Source of the DNA: Tubulanus polymorphus
Lineage: Eukaryota > Nemertea > Palaeonemertea > Tubulaniformes > Tubulanidae
Length of the DNA: 64,000 nt
Assembly (NCBI RefSeq): GCF_964204645.1
Contig: NC_134030.1
Span: 19,411,110 to 19,475,109, forward strand
Direction of reading: 5' to 3'
The translations under genes and the position numbers were made by a program. This document shows positions 21,251 through 32,036 of the stretch, piece by piece. Below the pieces are notes generated by a model. It was not told the DNA's origin. It did not search any database and saw nothing but the letters and a program-made list of their open reading frames with translations. How positions within the stretch are numbered: the first letter of the stretch is position 1; every line of letters begins with the position of its first letter.

Positions 21251-22570
21251 TGACGTTTCCAATAAAGTGTATATGGTATAGTTTTATTAGAAATTTATTT
21301 ACTAATCAGAAAAGTTGACTCGAATTTAATTGTAATGTAGAATAAATTGAAGCGCGGTAACCGAATAACCACTAGCGAACCTAGCGGATCCTCGCCTGCC
21401 GTACTTGGAATCCTCGATTGCCACAGTTAGTAGCGGTGCCGGCACCCCATTGTGCAAATTCAATCACAATTTCACGCTAGTTCTGTTTGATTCTTTTTGG
21501 TCTTGAGGTATTTAGATACCGGCATAAATGGAGAAATAGATGTAAAATCACTGTCACTTGTCCATAACAACACAGGACACTGGCTGTATAGATTAGCTCT
21601 CCAGAGGCCTCGGGAACGAGTCCCTGACTTCCCATTGAGGATATCCTTTTTGTCGAGAGAAAGATTATCAAAACTTGCAAAGTAATTGACGCTTGTCTTC
21701 CCTGAAACTGCATATCTGTGGATGTATTTCTTCAAGAATTTCCTATACCCGTCCCTGCCCTATGGACCCAGTTTCATAAAAAGGATTAACTCCTGAATCG
21801 ATTTAAGATAAAGTGAATTGATGAAGAAATAAAAGTCTAACTTTTTGTAAAACTGAAACCTGAAGGCTTCAGGCTACGGACTTTTGCTGCCAAACACCAA
21901 CAGACCAGATTTTATATGAAATATACCTTTTATTTTGAAATTTTCATCGATATTCACAGAAACATAGATTCCTATAGAGAAAGTAAAAACGACTTTTGTT
22001 CGAAAGATCGGGAACAGATTATGTTAGATACAACTATGTATGTAATATGTATATATATATATTTATATATACATATATATATATATTTTTCAAATTTAAA
22101 CAAAATGAAAACTTTTCAAATTTAATGCAAACCTCATTCGACACTTATTGTTCTCAATATTACATATTTCTATTTTCCAACCTCTAAAATAAAGTCCCTC
22201 AGTCAAACAGGACACATACGGCGATGATATATATATATTTATAGATGTTGTTTCGCGGAGAGTTCCGACGTTTTTCCGAGTTCTCTTGTTGGTTATCAAC
22301 ACCGTTCAGCCTTAAGAGAACTCGCCATAAGTAATATCAACAGGCATCCAGCGATGGGGTACAGGCAACTGTGGCAAGTGAGCAGTCACTAGGTGTCGCC
22401 AGCCGAAATAAATCAATCTTGAACATTTCAATGAAAAACGTATGCACTTTTCGTATCTCTGTCCTAACATATCAAATATCGATAAGAACTATGCAAATCT
22501 TCGGGTAGAAAATTATAATTGAAAATGAATCATTTTTCGAGACTCATAATCAAGTTGTAAGTTTAGAAAT
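21250..22570. other. AT-rich intergenic sequence with an (AT)n tract
   Basis: A 77-bp-family fragment (ACTAGCGAACCTAGCGGATCC) lies at 21370-21430. A TATATA microsatellite spans about 22043-22087. Frames near 21472-21735 and 21916-22302 show no family features. Confidence 0.4.
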
Positions 22571-22572
22571 CT

Positions 22573-22700
22573 AGGGCCAGGTGCTCATAAGTTGGTTAAA
22601 GATAACCGGCGGATAAATACCATAGCAACAATGATATTTCAATTGTCACTATGTCAACCATCCACTGGTTAACTGTAACCAACTTTTGAGCAACCTGACA
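22573..22700. mobile_element. Palindromic MITE, GGTTGCTCA-type ends
   Basis: CAGGTGCTCATAAGTTGGTTA plus AAGATAACC is inverted as GGTTAACTGTAACCAACTTTT plus GAGCAACCTG. It is about 128 bp and non-coding. Confidence 0.8.
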
Positions 22701-23287
22701 TCAACGGTTAGAATTTAAATGTAACTGTTCTAACCGTCTGTTTCATCGCGCCATCTGGCGGCATAGTCGGTACCACTTAGTTGAATGGGTAACCGGAACT
22801 AAACAGATGGCGCCATGAAACACTGGGTCAGACGTAGTGAAAACCAGTTCATTTTCGATGAAATTGGAACTTGTTTTTTAGGCTTACAAATCTGAAAACT
22901 ATCAAACAGTTCATGATCGAATAGATATAAGATTCACTTTCTTGCTTAGCTCAATTAGTTTACGGTTCTTGCAGATGACGTCGAGATTTGATTTACTTAT
23001 GTGAAATATCAACTCGAATTTGATTGAAACGTTGAAGAAAATTGAAGCGCGGTAACCGGATAATTACCAGCGACACCTTGCGGAACACTCACTTGCCACA
23101 TAATCGAGGCCGGTACCCCGTTCTTTTATTATCCGAGAAAGTAAAAACTGCTATGCGAAATATCGGATGCTGTATTAAATCCATTGAACGTGTTTTAGCG
23201 TCGACGAATCCGCTTCCGATTTTTGTCTTGTTTCTTTTTAATTAAGGCGAATTCGCTATATTGCGAAATTATCAGCCGAGAAATACC

Positions 23288-23437
23288 ATCGTTGAAAAAA
23301 AAAATAAAGCGTATCGATTTTTTTCGACGAAGATCAGGTTGCTATCGTCGAAATGAGTTGCATTGTTGTCGACTATCCCCTGGCAGACGAACGAAACGTG
23401 CAAGTTAAGTTCAAGGTCGTCCGCGTTGCTTACATTT
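23288..23437 (-). CDS. Candidate internal exon, extracellular-type protein
   Basis: A good acceptor, TTGTGTTTTTCAG at 23438, opens a minus-strand frame. It reads NVSNADDLELNLHVSFVCQG and IVDNNATHFDDSNLIFVEKN with balanced codon use and two N-glycosylation sequons. The 3' boundary is unclear: the frame runs into an A/T homopolymer and the first GT (ATG|GTATTT, near 23287) is a weak donor. No domain is recognised and no neighbouring exon is identified, so this remains a candidate. Confidence 0.3.
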
Positions 23438-23809
23438 CTGAAAAACACAAAAACAGAAACCGTTGAATGAAAATACAGTTGATTATCCATTTCGAAAAGT
23501 AAAGTTATTCGAGCAGCTATAAGCTCGGATTAACAGGACACACGAACGCGTCGAGTTGTGAGATACCGGTATACACCACCAGATGGCGTGAATAACCGAA
23601 AGTGTTCAGATTTTATAACGGGTCCATAATCCAGAATTTAGATTATTGCTCGCCCCTCGAAAACAATCTCAAACATAAATATCGTCACCAAATCCTAGAA
23701 CGATAAATGCAATTTATAACACGGTTTTTGGAGTAGTTTTCATCGATTTACTTCGCGAAGAAACATTGAATCGATTATAATCTGCAAAATACGTCGACAA
23801 CTGAGTGTA

Positions 23810-24175
23810 TACCAGCGACACCTAGAGTCTCATTTACCATAAGTAGAATCCTTCAATTTTTCGCAGTAGTTGGAGTCCTACTGCACAGTAGCGACAGTTG
23901 ATGGATCCTTACTTGCCACAAGTGGAATCCTCCATCCATTCTTCCGCAGTAGTTGGTCCTGCTGCCTACTAGCGTCGCCTTCCGGATCCTCACTTGCTGC
24001 GAGTAGAGACCTTGATCCCCAAAACAGCCGTCCTATTGCCCTAATGGATCCTCGCACGTGCGCCCAGGATTCCAGGAGTCGACAACGCGCAGTTGGATGT
24101 TTACTACTGCGGCAATCGAGGATTTCATTTGTGGCAAATCAGGAAACACCAGGTGTCGCTTGTAGTTACTCGGTC
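23810..24175 (+). repeat. 77-bp repeat family, about four diverged units
   Basis: Unit: ACTAGCGACACCTGGTGGAT, CCTCACTTGCCACAAGTGGA, ATCCTCTATTGCCGCAGTAG and TTGATGTCCTACTGCAC. CACTTGCCACAAGTG in each unit is a hairpin. The 116-residue frame here is repeat read-through. Other loci: 32290, 47408, 60565, 61742, 62365 and 63228. Confidence 0.85.
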
Positions 24176-24238
24176 TTCCACGCCACATCTAGTAGGAATA
24201 CCACTAAGATGAAATCATAAAGAGATAACTTCTGTTGT

Positions 24239-24461
24239 AAGGCTAAACAAAAATGATACCTTGTTTCTCCGCAGCGGCCGGGTCATTTTTGTAAAATATG
24301 ATAAAATTTATAGACAGTTCATTTCTATAGCGGCCGGGTCTGTTATGGTAAAATTGGTCACGATTTTAAAAAAAGTAATGTATAGGGCAGCTAGGCGGCC
24401 GGCCGGGTCAACATTTAAGCTCAGCAGAGCGGAGAAACAAGGTATCAATTTTTTTAGCCTA
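24239..24461. mobile_element. TIR element with GGCTAA ends, copy B
   Basis: TAAGGCTAAACAAAAATGAT, then ACCTTGTTTCTCCGC, inverted as GCGGAGAAACAAGGTATCAA and TTTTTTTAGCCTAA. The middle CATTTCTATAGCGGCCGGGT matches copy A. The flanking TA fits the same target preference. Confidence 0.9.
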
Positions 24462-24762
24462 AGCATGCCAGATACTGTTGTATTCACAAATATCTGTATT
24501 TATCGCGGATAGATTTCGAACAGCAGTTTCCTCGTAATCTTCTACGATATTTTACGTTTTACGTAACTTTTCAGGATTTCAGTTCAAACAAGCCTTGATT
24601 TTATTCCGAAACCGCGAGTGTTATTTTACAAGATAATGTGTCAAACACATTGTTGCAATTGTTTCTAAAATAAACAAAGAAACTATAGCGGGATAGCTGA
24701 CGCCACGTGGCCTCGAGATTAACGGTTAACGGTACCGATAAAAAAGTTGCGATCCCAATCAT

Positions 24763-25040
24763 TCGCCTGCCGGTTCAGAATGAATGAATGATTGTTTGAA
24801 TGAAATAGAACCGACATTTCCAATTATGTACTTCGATTTAAACAAACTGTTGTAAACCCGACCGCCGATCACACAACAATATCTGTACTTCGATTTCCGT
24901 TTCAAAATCAAACCCCCTGTTTCGCTCCCGGCAGGTGTGGTGGGTTTGTAAGGGACACCAAAATAAAAAAATTCAAACAAAATTTTTCAACCAAATTACT
25001 AACAGGGTCAATCCCTATTTCAAGACCAAAAAGCTGCGAT
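24763..25040. repeat. Interspersed SINE-like family B, copy 1
   Basis: CGCCTGCCGGTTCAGAATGA, GACCGCCGATCACACAACAA, CCCCCTGTTTCGCTCCCGGC and GTTTGTAAGGGACACC occur in this order. The same blocks lie in the same order at 25511-25765 and 54151-54425. Shorter pieces near 30216-30310 and 62220-62300 are related. It is non-coding. Confidence 0.85.
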
Positions 25041-25510
25041 ACGGCAATGTACCAATTAATATTGCCGATCAGTAACCGAGTCTAAAACTGCTATCGCGTC
25101 TCGTGGGCGAAAACCGTTCCAGCTTCTTGAATTAAACGCAAGCTATTCGAGAAGCAATGAGAACTTCTCCCTCAATATGAAACATAGTACGGTTTTCATT
25201 CGTTCGCAAAACACATTTCGAAAGATGATTCCTCGAGTGACCTTCGATGATCGCGGAAACAGGACTCGTTTTCAAAGCGACGATTATTTCGACGTCTCAC
25301 CTATTACTTGCAACCTGAACCTATAGATATGAAGGCTTAACGCCGGTTATATATTTCCGCAGGGGGAGGGGATTAGCCAGTCGACGAATGTTTTCATATT
25401 TGATAAGCTTCTTTCCTCGGGTGTGTTTTATATTGCACTCAGAAAAACAATAGACAAAAGGTTTGCATTCGGTTTTTTGAATAAAATGACTTTTCCGAAC
25501 GCCCGTCAAG

Positions 25511-25765
25511 GCTGGTCAGTCGCTTGCCGGTTCAGTTCAGTCGGACGATTATCAAAACGAACCAGAACCGAATTTACCGATTTTGTGCTTCGATGAAAAC
25601 AAAACATTATGTTGATCAACTATATGTGTACTTACATTTCTGGTTTCGAAACCAAACACCCTATTTCGATACCGGCAGGTATGCTGGGTTTGTAAGGGAC
25701 ACCGAATAAAAAAAAATCAAACGAAATCTACCAGGATCGACCCTAACCCTATTTTGCGATAGAAA
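25511..25765. repeat. SINE-like family B, copy 2
   Basis: GTCGCTTGCCGGTTCAGTTC, ACACCCTATTTCGATACCGGC, GGGTTTGTAAGGGACACC and AACGAAATCTACCAGG. It is more diverged than copies 1 and 3. The short ORF inside it is not a gene. Confidence 0.8.
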
Positions 25766-26802
25766 AATACTAACTAGCTGACTGAAAGTCAGAAAAAGTC
25801 AAAGATTTCGGTTGTATACGTCTCCTCGGTATAGAATAAAACTCAACAAATTCTAGATTGGAGTAATATCCATGGTTTTAAGGAATGCTGTAAAAATCTA
25901 AACGCGAGCGAATCTTCCAAATAAGTAAAACATGTTCCGGGTATTGTTTGTTTCAGAAATGTTCCAGAGAATCATTAACTAATTTTTCGCTAAAAATCAT
26001 CATCAATTTTCACAGTTAAATGGAAAAAATATCATTTTCAATTATCTGTATCAAAATTGTGTGGAATATGTACAGTTAAGAAAACAAAAATTTTATCGAA
26101 ATGTTAACCGATAAATGATACGCAGAAATTGGGTAAACCTGTTTAATTCCGACGTATTCCGCGCCGATTTTTGAATAGATTTTTTATCAGGATATGCGCA
26201 ACGCGCCGAGGACGCTGTCAGTTGGATAATGTCACGGAAAGATGAGAATCAAATTTCTTTTTCAACGAAATTCGTAAAACCTTACGAGCAGATTGCGAAG
26301 ACGCGTCTTCAAACAAGAGCGGAGTAAATTTCCAACATTTCCGACGTGGCAAAAAACACCCCGCTCGTGAAACTTTATGTGAATGCCGAATGCGGGCGGC
26401 TCCGATTACATTAAGGGGACTGGAGGTGACGACGAAACAGGTTTTTATCAAACAAAACTAAATATACGGATACTTATATTCTACACCAACATTGTTTGAA
26501 TTATTCAGCATTACCGAGAATTCGAAAACGTTCGTTCGTAGAGGTGGGCGTGCAGCACTTTCGTATCGGGTGACTTGATCAAGGGGTCTGGCACTAACCT
26601 CAAAGGCATAAAAATGATTCATGAAGTGAAAATAGGTGCAACTGATTTAGCGGTGGAAATATGTCGTTTTACGTTTTTGTTGTATCTCTTAGTGATCTTT
26701 CGAACTGACAAACTTCGTTAAACATTTGTAGGTTGAACTGGTAGACTTCAAAAGTACTTTTAAGTTCACGATTGATAGAACACTATATCCGTGTTGACGC
26801 GA
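25766..26802. other. Unique AT-rich sequence
   Basis: Nothing is recognised. The minus-strand frame 26218-26451 has coding-like GC content around 26270-26430 but no domain and no convincing splice pair. Confidence 0.3.
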
Positions 26803-27036
26803 TGTGGAGAGAATCCCACAATTATAACGAAAAAGTCCGAAAATGAAACTTCGAGATAGTAGTTTATTTCAACGTTTCGACTATATCCTAATAGTCATCT
26901 TCAGGAATAATGATTCCTGAAGATGACTATTATTCCTGAAGATGACTATTAGGATATAGTCGAAACGTTGAAATAAACTACTATCTCGAAGTTTCATTTT
27001 CGGACTTTTTCGTTATAATTGTGGGATTCTCTCCAC
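26803..27036. mobile_element. Near-perfect palindromic element with hammerhead-like core
   Basis: GTGGAGAGAATCCCACAATT is inverted as AATTGTGGGATTCTCTCCAC. The match continues inward for about 100 bp almost without mismatch. The centre holds CTGAAGATGACTATTA twice. On the plus strand CTGAAGA-T-GACTAT-TAGGAT-ATAGTC-GAAAC (about 26936-26967) has the order of a hammerhead core with a 6-bp stem II, but with one extra base after CTGAAGA. It is non-coding. Confidence 0.88.
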
Positions 27037-27763
27037 ATACTTTTAAGTTGTATGCGATTAGAACGCGTAACCTCGGGGTGGGTTATACATATATAGAGCT
27101 ATGTTGTAATTAGAGAACTCTAAGTGGTTTTAGAAATTAAAATTCCGAAGTATCTCTCACCGATTGGTTGGTTGAAATGATGAACTTAGCGAATTACTTT
27201 CCAATGATTCATCAACTAATGAAGTACTAAGCATGTGATTCGTGAATTTCATAAACTGAAGTACCTTTAAGTCATTCGTCGGTTAGACTTGCAAATTCCG
27301 TAAGTGTTTCAAGTGTATTGTGATTTTACATATCATATACTACACTTCCGGTTACTGCCAGTAGGTTGAACTGAAGTAAACTTTTGGCGGTAAAGGTCCT
27401 GCAAGTGATTCGTCGGTTAAATAAGTGTACTTCTAATTGAATGGTGGTTTTAAGGGTTTGAACTAGTAATTTGCAGAGTACTTCTTTTTAAAGTTTTCGG
27501 GGAGTATAACTGATATCCTGCTGTTGAAGGACTTTTAGTTAATTCGTAGCCAAGCGATAAAAGGGTTCAATTTGCAAAAAGAATAATGAACTAGTTTTGA
27601 GCGAATCTCGGGATGGACTGACGAGATTAGAATATTGCAACTAAGCTATACTGAAATGAACACAATTCGTTCAGCCCCCGTAAAAACGAAAACATCTGTA
27701 ACTGGGTCATGTGGAGCGTTTGAAAAATTTCTACCTGAAAATTAATTCTGCGACCTTTAAACT

Positions 27764-27766
<3 letters not shown>
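27037..27766. other. Unique AT-rich sequence
   Basis: Loose recurrence of motifs such as GATTCGTCGGTTA and AAGTACTT suggests an old degraded tandem repeat. No gene is seen. Confidence 0.3.

Positions 27767-27822
<56 letters not shown>
27767..27822. repeat. (TC)n microsatellite
   Basis: About 27 TC units after a C-run. The minus-strand frame with an RE repeat is an artefact of this tract. Confidence 0.97.
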
Positions 27823-27823
<1 letters not shown>

Positions 27824-28189
27824 AGATTAAACGAAAAAATCTATACAACAACAAGTGTTTTGTAAAGCATCGCGGGGGGATTAAAATAAACCGTGTGTAC
27901 GGCGTAATCTGCTTACGTCAGGGGAGTTAGTAAACAAATCAAAAACTTCGTGCGTCAATAACTTTTAAATCATCACCGCTTAGGAAAATACTATTACTAA
28001 TGATAATGATGATACTAACTATAATGACAATAGTCATATATGATTTAGCGCAGGTATCCAAACTAAGAGTCTGTTCAAGTGCACTCCAGATTTGGTATTA
28101 TTACCCCTAGCCTATAACTCTGTTTATGCATCATTCATCTCTCCCTGGGGAGAAGTTACATCCAAGCAGCTGCTAAGTGACAGGTTGTT

Positions 28190-28715
28190 TACCAGGTTCG
28201 AATCCCTGCGACGGGGGTATGTGGCAAAGTCTCACGATGTCATCAGGTTCAACTCCCTGCGAGGGAGGAACGCGGCAGAGTCTCACGATGTCATCAGGTT
28301 CGAATCCCTGCGAGGGAGGAATGTGGGAGAGTCTCACGACGTCATCAGGTTCAACTCCCTGCGAGGGAGGAACGCGGCAGAGTCTCACGATGTCATCAGG
28401 TTCAACTCCCTGCGAGGGAGGAACGCGGCAGAGTCTCACGATGTCATCAGGTTCAACTCCCTGCGAGGGAGGAACGCGGCAGAGTCTCACGATGTCATCA
28501 GGTTCAACTCCCTGCGAGGGAGGAACGCGGCAGAGTCTCACGATGTCATCAGGTTCAACTCCCTGCGAGGGAGGAACGCGGCAGAGTCTCACGATGTCAT
28601 CAGGTTCAACTCCCTGCACGAGAGGAACGTGGCAGAGTCTCACGATGTCATCAGGTTCAACTCCCTGCACGAGAGGAACGTGGCAGAGTCTCACGATGTT
28701 AACAGGTCCGAATCC
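28190..28715 (+). repeat. 51-bp minisatellite with a Pol III B-box-like motif in each unit, about ten copies
   Basis: Unit: CAGGTTCAACTCCCTGCGAG, GGAGGAACGCGGCAGAGTCT and CACGATGTCAT (51 bp). Units at the left edge have the exact B-box form GGTTCGAATCC; inner units have GGTTCAACTCC. GGCAGAGTCT resembles an A-box. Because 51 is divisible by three and the unit lacks stops in several frames, roughly 200-residue frames appear on both strands; these are not proteins. Related single or paired units lie at 12505, 40165 and 53535. Confidence 0.95.
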
Positions 28716-29440
28716 TTGCGAGGCTGAGTCGTCCAGGGCGTTCATCCTATCAAAATGCAATACTTCACGCTTGTGCGTCGTCGGTCGGTGGCAATCCTAA
28801 GCAATCCTGGGCAGTAAGGTAGATTTTTCTATGGCAAGAAAGTGTGTTACAGACTCTTAAGAATATTATCTTCATTTTTTCTTAGTCATCGGGTTCGAAT
28901 CCTGATTAATACACACAAGATCGCGTGTTGTTTATCGCGAGTTCCGATTAGCAATGTTCCGGCTGGCTAGTCAAAGCTCAGACGATCGGAACCGATCGAT
29001 CCTCGCTTGCCGCAGCTAGCAGCCACAGAATCGATGTAAGCTTATGCGAAAAAAAACTAATTATTGTAAAGCTACGAAAAGAAATCGGACTATCTGTTTT
29101 TCCTATCGGATAAACGGCCAAATATCTACGGGCTCGAGAGCTCCCTTATTTCATCGTTCACTTGGCAACGATAATCCGTGAGCTCCGATCGATTTTCAGA
29201 AATCGGCAGGTGATTTCAAGATGATTGCTATGAAATCTTTCCGCGTGCGTGACGATCGAATAGTTGACGTAAAGAAGGTTTATATCAATATGCAGTCAGA
29301 ACCCGATATATATATTTACAATGTTATTCTACTAATCTATTACCATCTAGAAAACACATACGTATTGCCTCCATGACTTCAGGATACTTTTATCAGCGCA
29401 CTTTCAAAATTTGATCGTTCATACTTAGTTCAGAACTTCG
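28716..29440. other. Intergenic sequence, partly CpG-rich
   Basis: A further B-box (CATCGGGTTCGAATCCTGAT) lies at about 28886 and a 77-bp-family fragment near 28985-29030. 29100-29260 is CpG-rich and unique. Confidence 0.35.
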
Positions 29441-29444
29441 CCCG

Positions 29445-29755
29445 GGACATTTTTAGTTGAAAATGAACTATAAACACCAGACATTAGACATTTTATCAGC
29501 GAATCATCGAAAACTAATCGTCCACTCTTCGCATGTGTTCAGTGCTTCACGTGAGACATTTTTAATTGAAAATGAACTACAAACACCAGACATTAGACAT
29601 TGAAGACATTGACACAAGCAAATTATCGAAAACTGGCCATCCAAACTTCACAAGTGTTCACAACTTCATCTGAGACATTCGTGATTGAAAATGAACTACA
29701 AACACCATTAGACATTTTATCAGCACACTTTTGAAAACTGATCGTCTACGTAGGG
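29445..29755 (-). repeat. 107-bp tandem family, three units, reverse orientation
   Basis: AATGAACTACAAACACCAGA, CATTAGACATTTTATCAGCG and CTTCACATGTGTTCAGTGCT recur about every 105 bp. This is the complement of the array at 20225. Confidence 0.9.
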
Positions 29756-29919
29756 ACACTGCAAGTCACGTGACCGGAATTAAAAAGGAGTTTGAATTCC
29801 CTATGTCAGGCTAGGATGACAAGCTTCATTGCAGTTTCACAAAACATATATCCCTAATCTCCTATCAAAAACTATAATTCCAGTGGTGCCATCTAGCGGG
29901 GAAGTGGGAGGTTATATGC

Positions 29920-30110
29920 GATCAACAAGGTGGGCGGACGAGTGATTTGATGTTCGGTCTCGGAGAATTAATCAAAATAAATCCCTCCTTTGTAAGATTA
30001 GCGGTCGCGTTTCCAATGGCTTCAGCGAATTAATGAATCCATTAATTTTTGCTGGATACGCTTTTTAAACGCGGCGTCGCCGGCGACGGCCGGGGGTCTT
30101 CAATCCATTG
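29920..30110. promoter_or_regulatory. Candidate conserved non-coding element with homeodomain-type sites
   Basis: GCGAATTAATGAATCCATTAATTTTTGC is an inverted pair of TTAATG/CATTAA sites. It is followed by ACGCGGCGTCGCCGGCGACGG, a GC-rich near-palindrome. The segment is unique in the window and lies between the neuropeptide exon and the left-hand genes. Regulatory role is inferred. Confidence 0.35.
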
Positions 30111-30899
30111 ATGTCACAATTCAGAAATATTCCAGGTTGACTAATGGCCTACGTTTTAAGACTACGTTTTAAGTCGGTTTGTCGGAATCATTTGAAATTA
30201 AGACATTTATCATAAGCGAAATGCACCGATATTTTAGTTTTGAGTTCAGATTTGTCGGAGTCGGTCGTCCGCACCCGGCAGGCCTGTAGTGAGGGAAACG
30301 CGAGGGCGGATTCATTTTTAGTTGGGCCAAACTGAACGGGGGTATGTGGCGAGGCCTTCTCCGAAAGGAAAGAAATCTTTGAGAATATCCTTTCTGGAAC
30401 AAAATGAGGCGGGACCCTCGTAGAGGTCATCTATCAGGCCGAGGATAAATTAATGTTCCCGTTGTTCGAATACCTGAGGTCGTGTACGTATCGGATGTTG
30501 AACAGATCCAAAGAGAGATTGAAAATATTAGATTTTACGTAACGATTCGATCATACTCATCAACCTAAAAATATGACGAAACATATGAAATGTATATAGC
30601 GAGAAAAGCTGTGCTTTAAATGGCAAGGTCACTTCGGCTGTAGCTGGAGATTTCTTGAGTTTCGAGGCCCAAGCAAGACGTTTTATGACTGTTTGGAGCT
30701 ACCTGGTCTGATAAATGACACCTACGCATCGAGGTTACTTCTCTTCTCTCGCAACCTAGGAGAAACTGAGGGTACCTGACAAAAGATGACCAGTCGCGAG
30801 GCCTTAGTATTGTAGCTCTAAAGTTTTTTTCCGCTCTTTCGACCCAGGAGCAGCGTCATTTAGTCCCAGAAGAGACCATTGATACAATACCATTTACGA

Positions 30900-31240
30900 T
30901 ACTGGCGCATTCATTCACGGCATATCGTCGTAAATTAATCTTCCACAGATTTCGATTTACTTAAGGATGGAAATTTGGACTAATAACATGTTGGTGAATC
31001 TTCTGAATTAACGTCGCCGAGAAAACGGACTTTTTTCTCGGCAACGGGATGATCATCTTTTCACGAAGTTGTTGTCAACAGTTTTTCTTACTGTGAATTA
31101 ATTCGGATGAAACCGATCGTCTGGCGGCTCGGAAAATGACGTCATATCCATAAATAATGTTTCGAGAGCGAGACATGCTCCAAACCGCCCACCATCCCCC
31201 GTACGGCCAAAAAAAAAATCGAGCACAATATGGCTGACTC
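30900..31240. promoter_or_regulatory. Candidate conserved element sharing a core with 61100-61160
   Basis: CCGCCCACCATCCCCCGTAC, then GGCCAAAA and ATCGAGCACAATATGGCTG, aligns with CCGCCCACCATTGATACGCC, AAAATCCAGCACGATAATGGC at 61108. Upstream GACTAATAACATG and ATTAACGTCGCC are homeodomain-type. There is no ORF. Confidence 0.4.
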
Positions 31241-31259
31241 ATGCCAAAGTTAAATCAGT

Positions 31260-31520
31260 CCAACTTCGATTATCTGACTTCATTAGGAATCACAGGTATC
31301 TTTAGACCACGACGAGTCTATGATGTAACAACTAAATACCAGTCTAACCTTATTTTTGGTTCTATAACCAAACTGATATTGAGACCAGTCCATGCTTATT
31401 TTGGCTCAATAGCTAATCTAACAACTTAAGTCCAACCAGTCCTAGATAATTTTGGTTCTATGTGTTATCTAACAACATAAGACCAGTTCCAGTTCATTTT
31501 GCTTTTATGAACACTTAAAA
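31260..31520 (+). repeat. Tandem array derived from the interior of the GGGGCC MITE
   Basis: About five units of the type CTAATCTAACAACTTAAG, ACCAGTCCATGCTTATTTTGG and TTCTATAACCAAACTG. These match the MITE middle (CAATCTAACAACTTAAGACC) but lack its ends. The larger array at 55480-55975 is the same kind. Confidence 0.8.
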
Positions 31521-31811
31521 CTAGTCTATGCTCATTGCTATTCTATGACCTATCTATCAAATTATTACTAAATCTTTTATATTTCATCACAATTTCAAGT
31601 TTAAAGTGGAAATAGATAGTTAAAATAACTTAGGATAAGGAGTTCATTTTAATTGAATAGAGTGAGAGGTTCCCCTCGTCGACTACTGACATCCTGAGTT
31701 GTTGTTAGATTGGCCAGAGTCTAACCGCTGATTAATTTTCAACCCAAACTTACGAGACCGAAGAGAACTCACGAAACATTATACGAATTGTCGATAGTCT
31801 GTTTAACTTAC

Positions 31812-31877
31812 CTACAGAGGAACGTTTTCCGCGTAGAGCGTGGAATCCCGTCGGGGTTCGTTTTTCCGACAATATTT
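31812..31877 (-). CDS. Neuropeptide precursor (tachykinin-related type), exon 3: mini-exon with one amidated peptide
   Basis: Acceptor CTAATTGTAG|AAATATTG lies at 31878/31877 and donor CCTCTGTAG|GTAAGT at 31812/31811, giving a 66-nt exon with phase-1 introns on both sides. Its first two bases complete the codon begun by exon 2 (C plus AA, Gln). It reads ILSEKR, TPTGFHALR, GKR and SSV. The peptide lies between a KR site and a GKR amidation/cleavage site, predicting TPTGFHALR-amide. The Phe-x-x-x-Arg-amide end resembles invertebrate tachykinin-related peptides (FxGxR-amide, with Ala at the Gly position) and natalisins. More peptides probably follow in exons further left that I could not identify. 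Secretory granule processing and GPCR signalling are inferred from the family. Confidence 0.75.
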   Translation of the reverse strand, partial: KYCRKNEPRRDSTLYAENVPL

Positions 31878-32036
31878 CTACAATTAGAAACAGCGTAAAC
31901 ACGATAAGATTATAGAATTTCAAACGTTCTCTATAAGACTCGGAGAGGAGCCGTGTTAACCGGGCGTAGAGTGAAAACAACAAGACGAAAAGTACTTTAA
32001 TGGTGAACTATTTAAATGAGGACTTCGTGTCACCGG

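Noticed and set aside
25321-25509. Minus-strand frame with TRGKK as another amidated peptide
   Set aside because: The preceding residues do not resemble the FxxxR peptide, and no splice sites of the required phase flank it.
26936-26967. A confirmed hammerhead ribozyme
   Set aside because: The core order and stem II fit, but there is one extra base after CTGANGA and I could not place stem III and a cleavage site. Kept only as a hypothesis.
28092-28800. About 200-residue repetitive proteins on both strands
   Set aside because: The 51-bp repeat has a period divisible by three and no stops. Frames are open on both strands and the DNA unit is dispersed as a SINE-like repeat.
29006-29025. A further GKR-ended peptide exon (minus-strand TGCGGCAAGCGA)
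   Set aside because: It is a fragment of the 77-bp repeat family and lacks Arg or Phe in the expected peptide positions.
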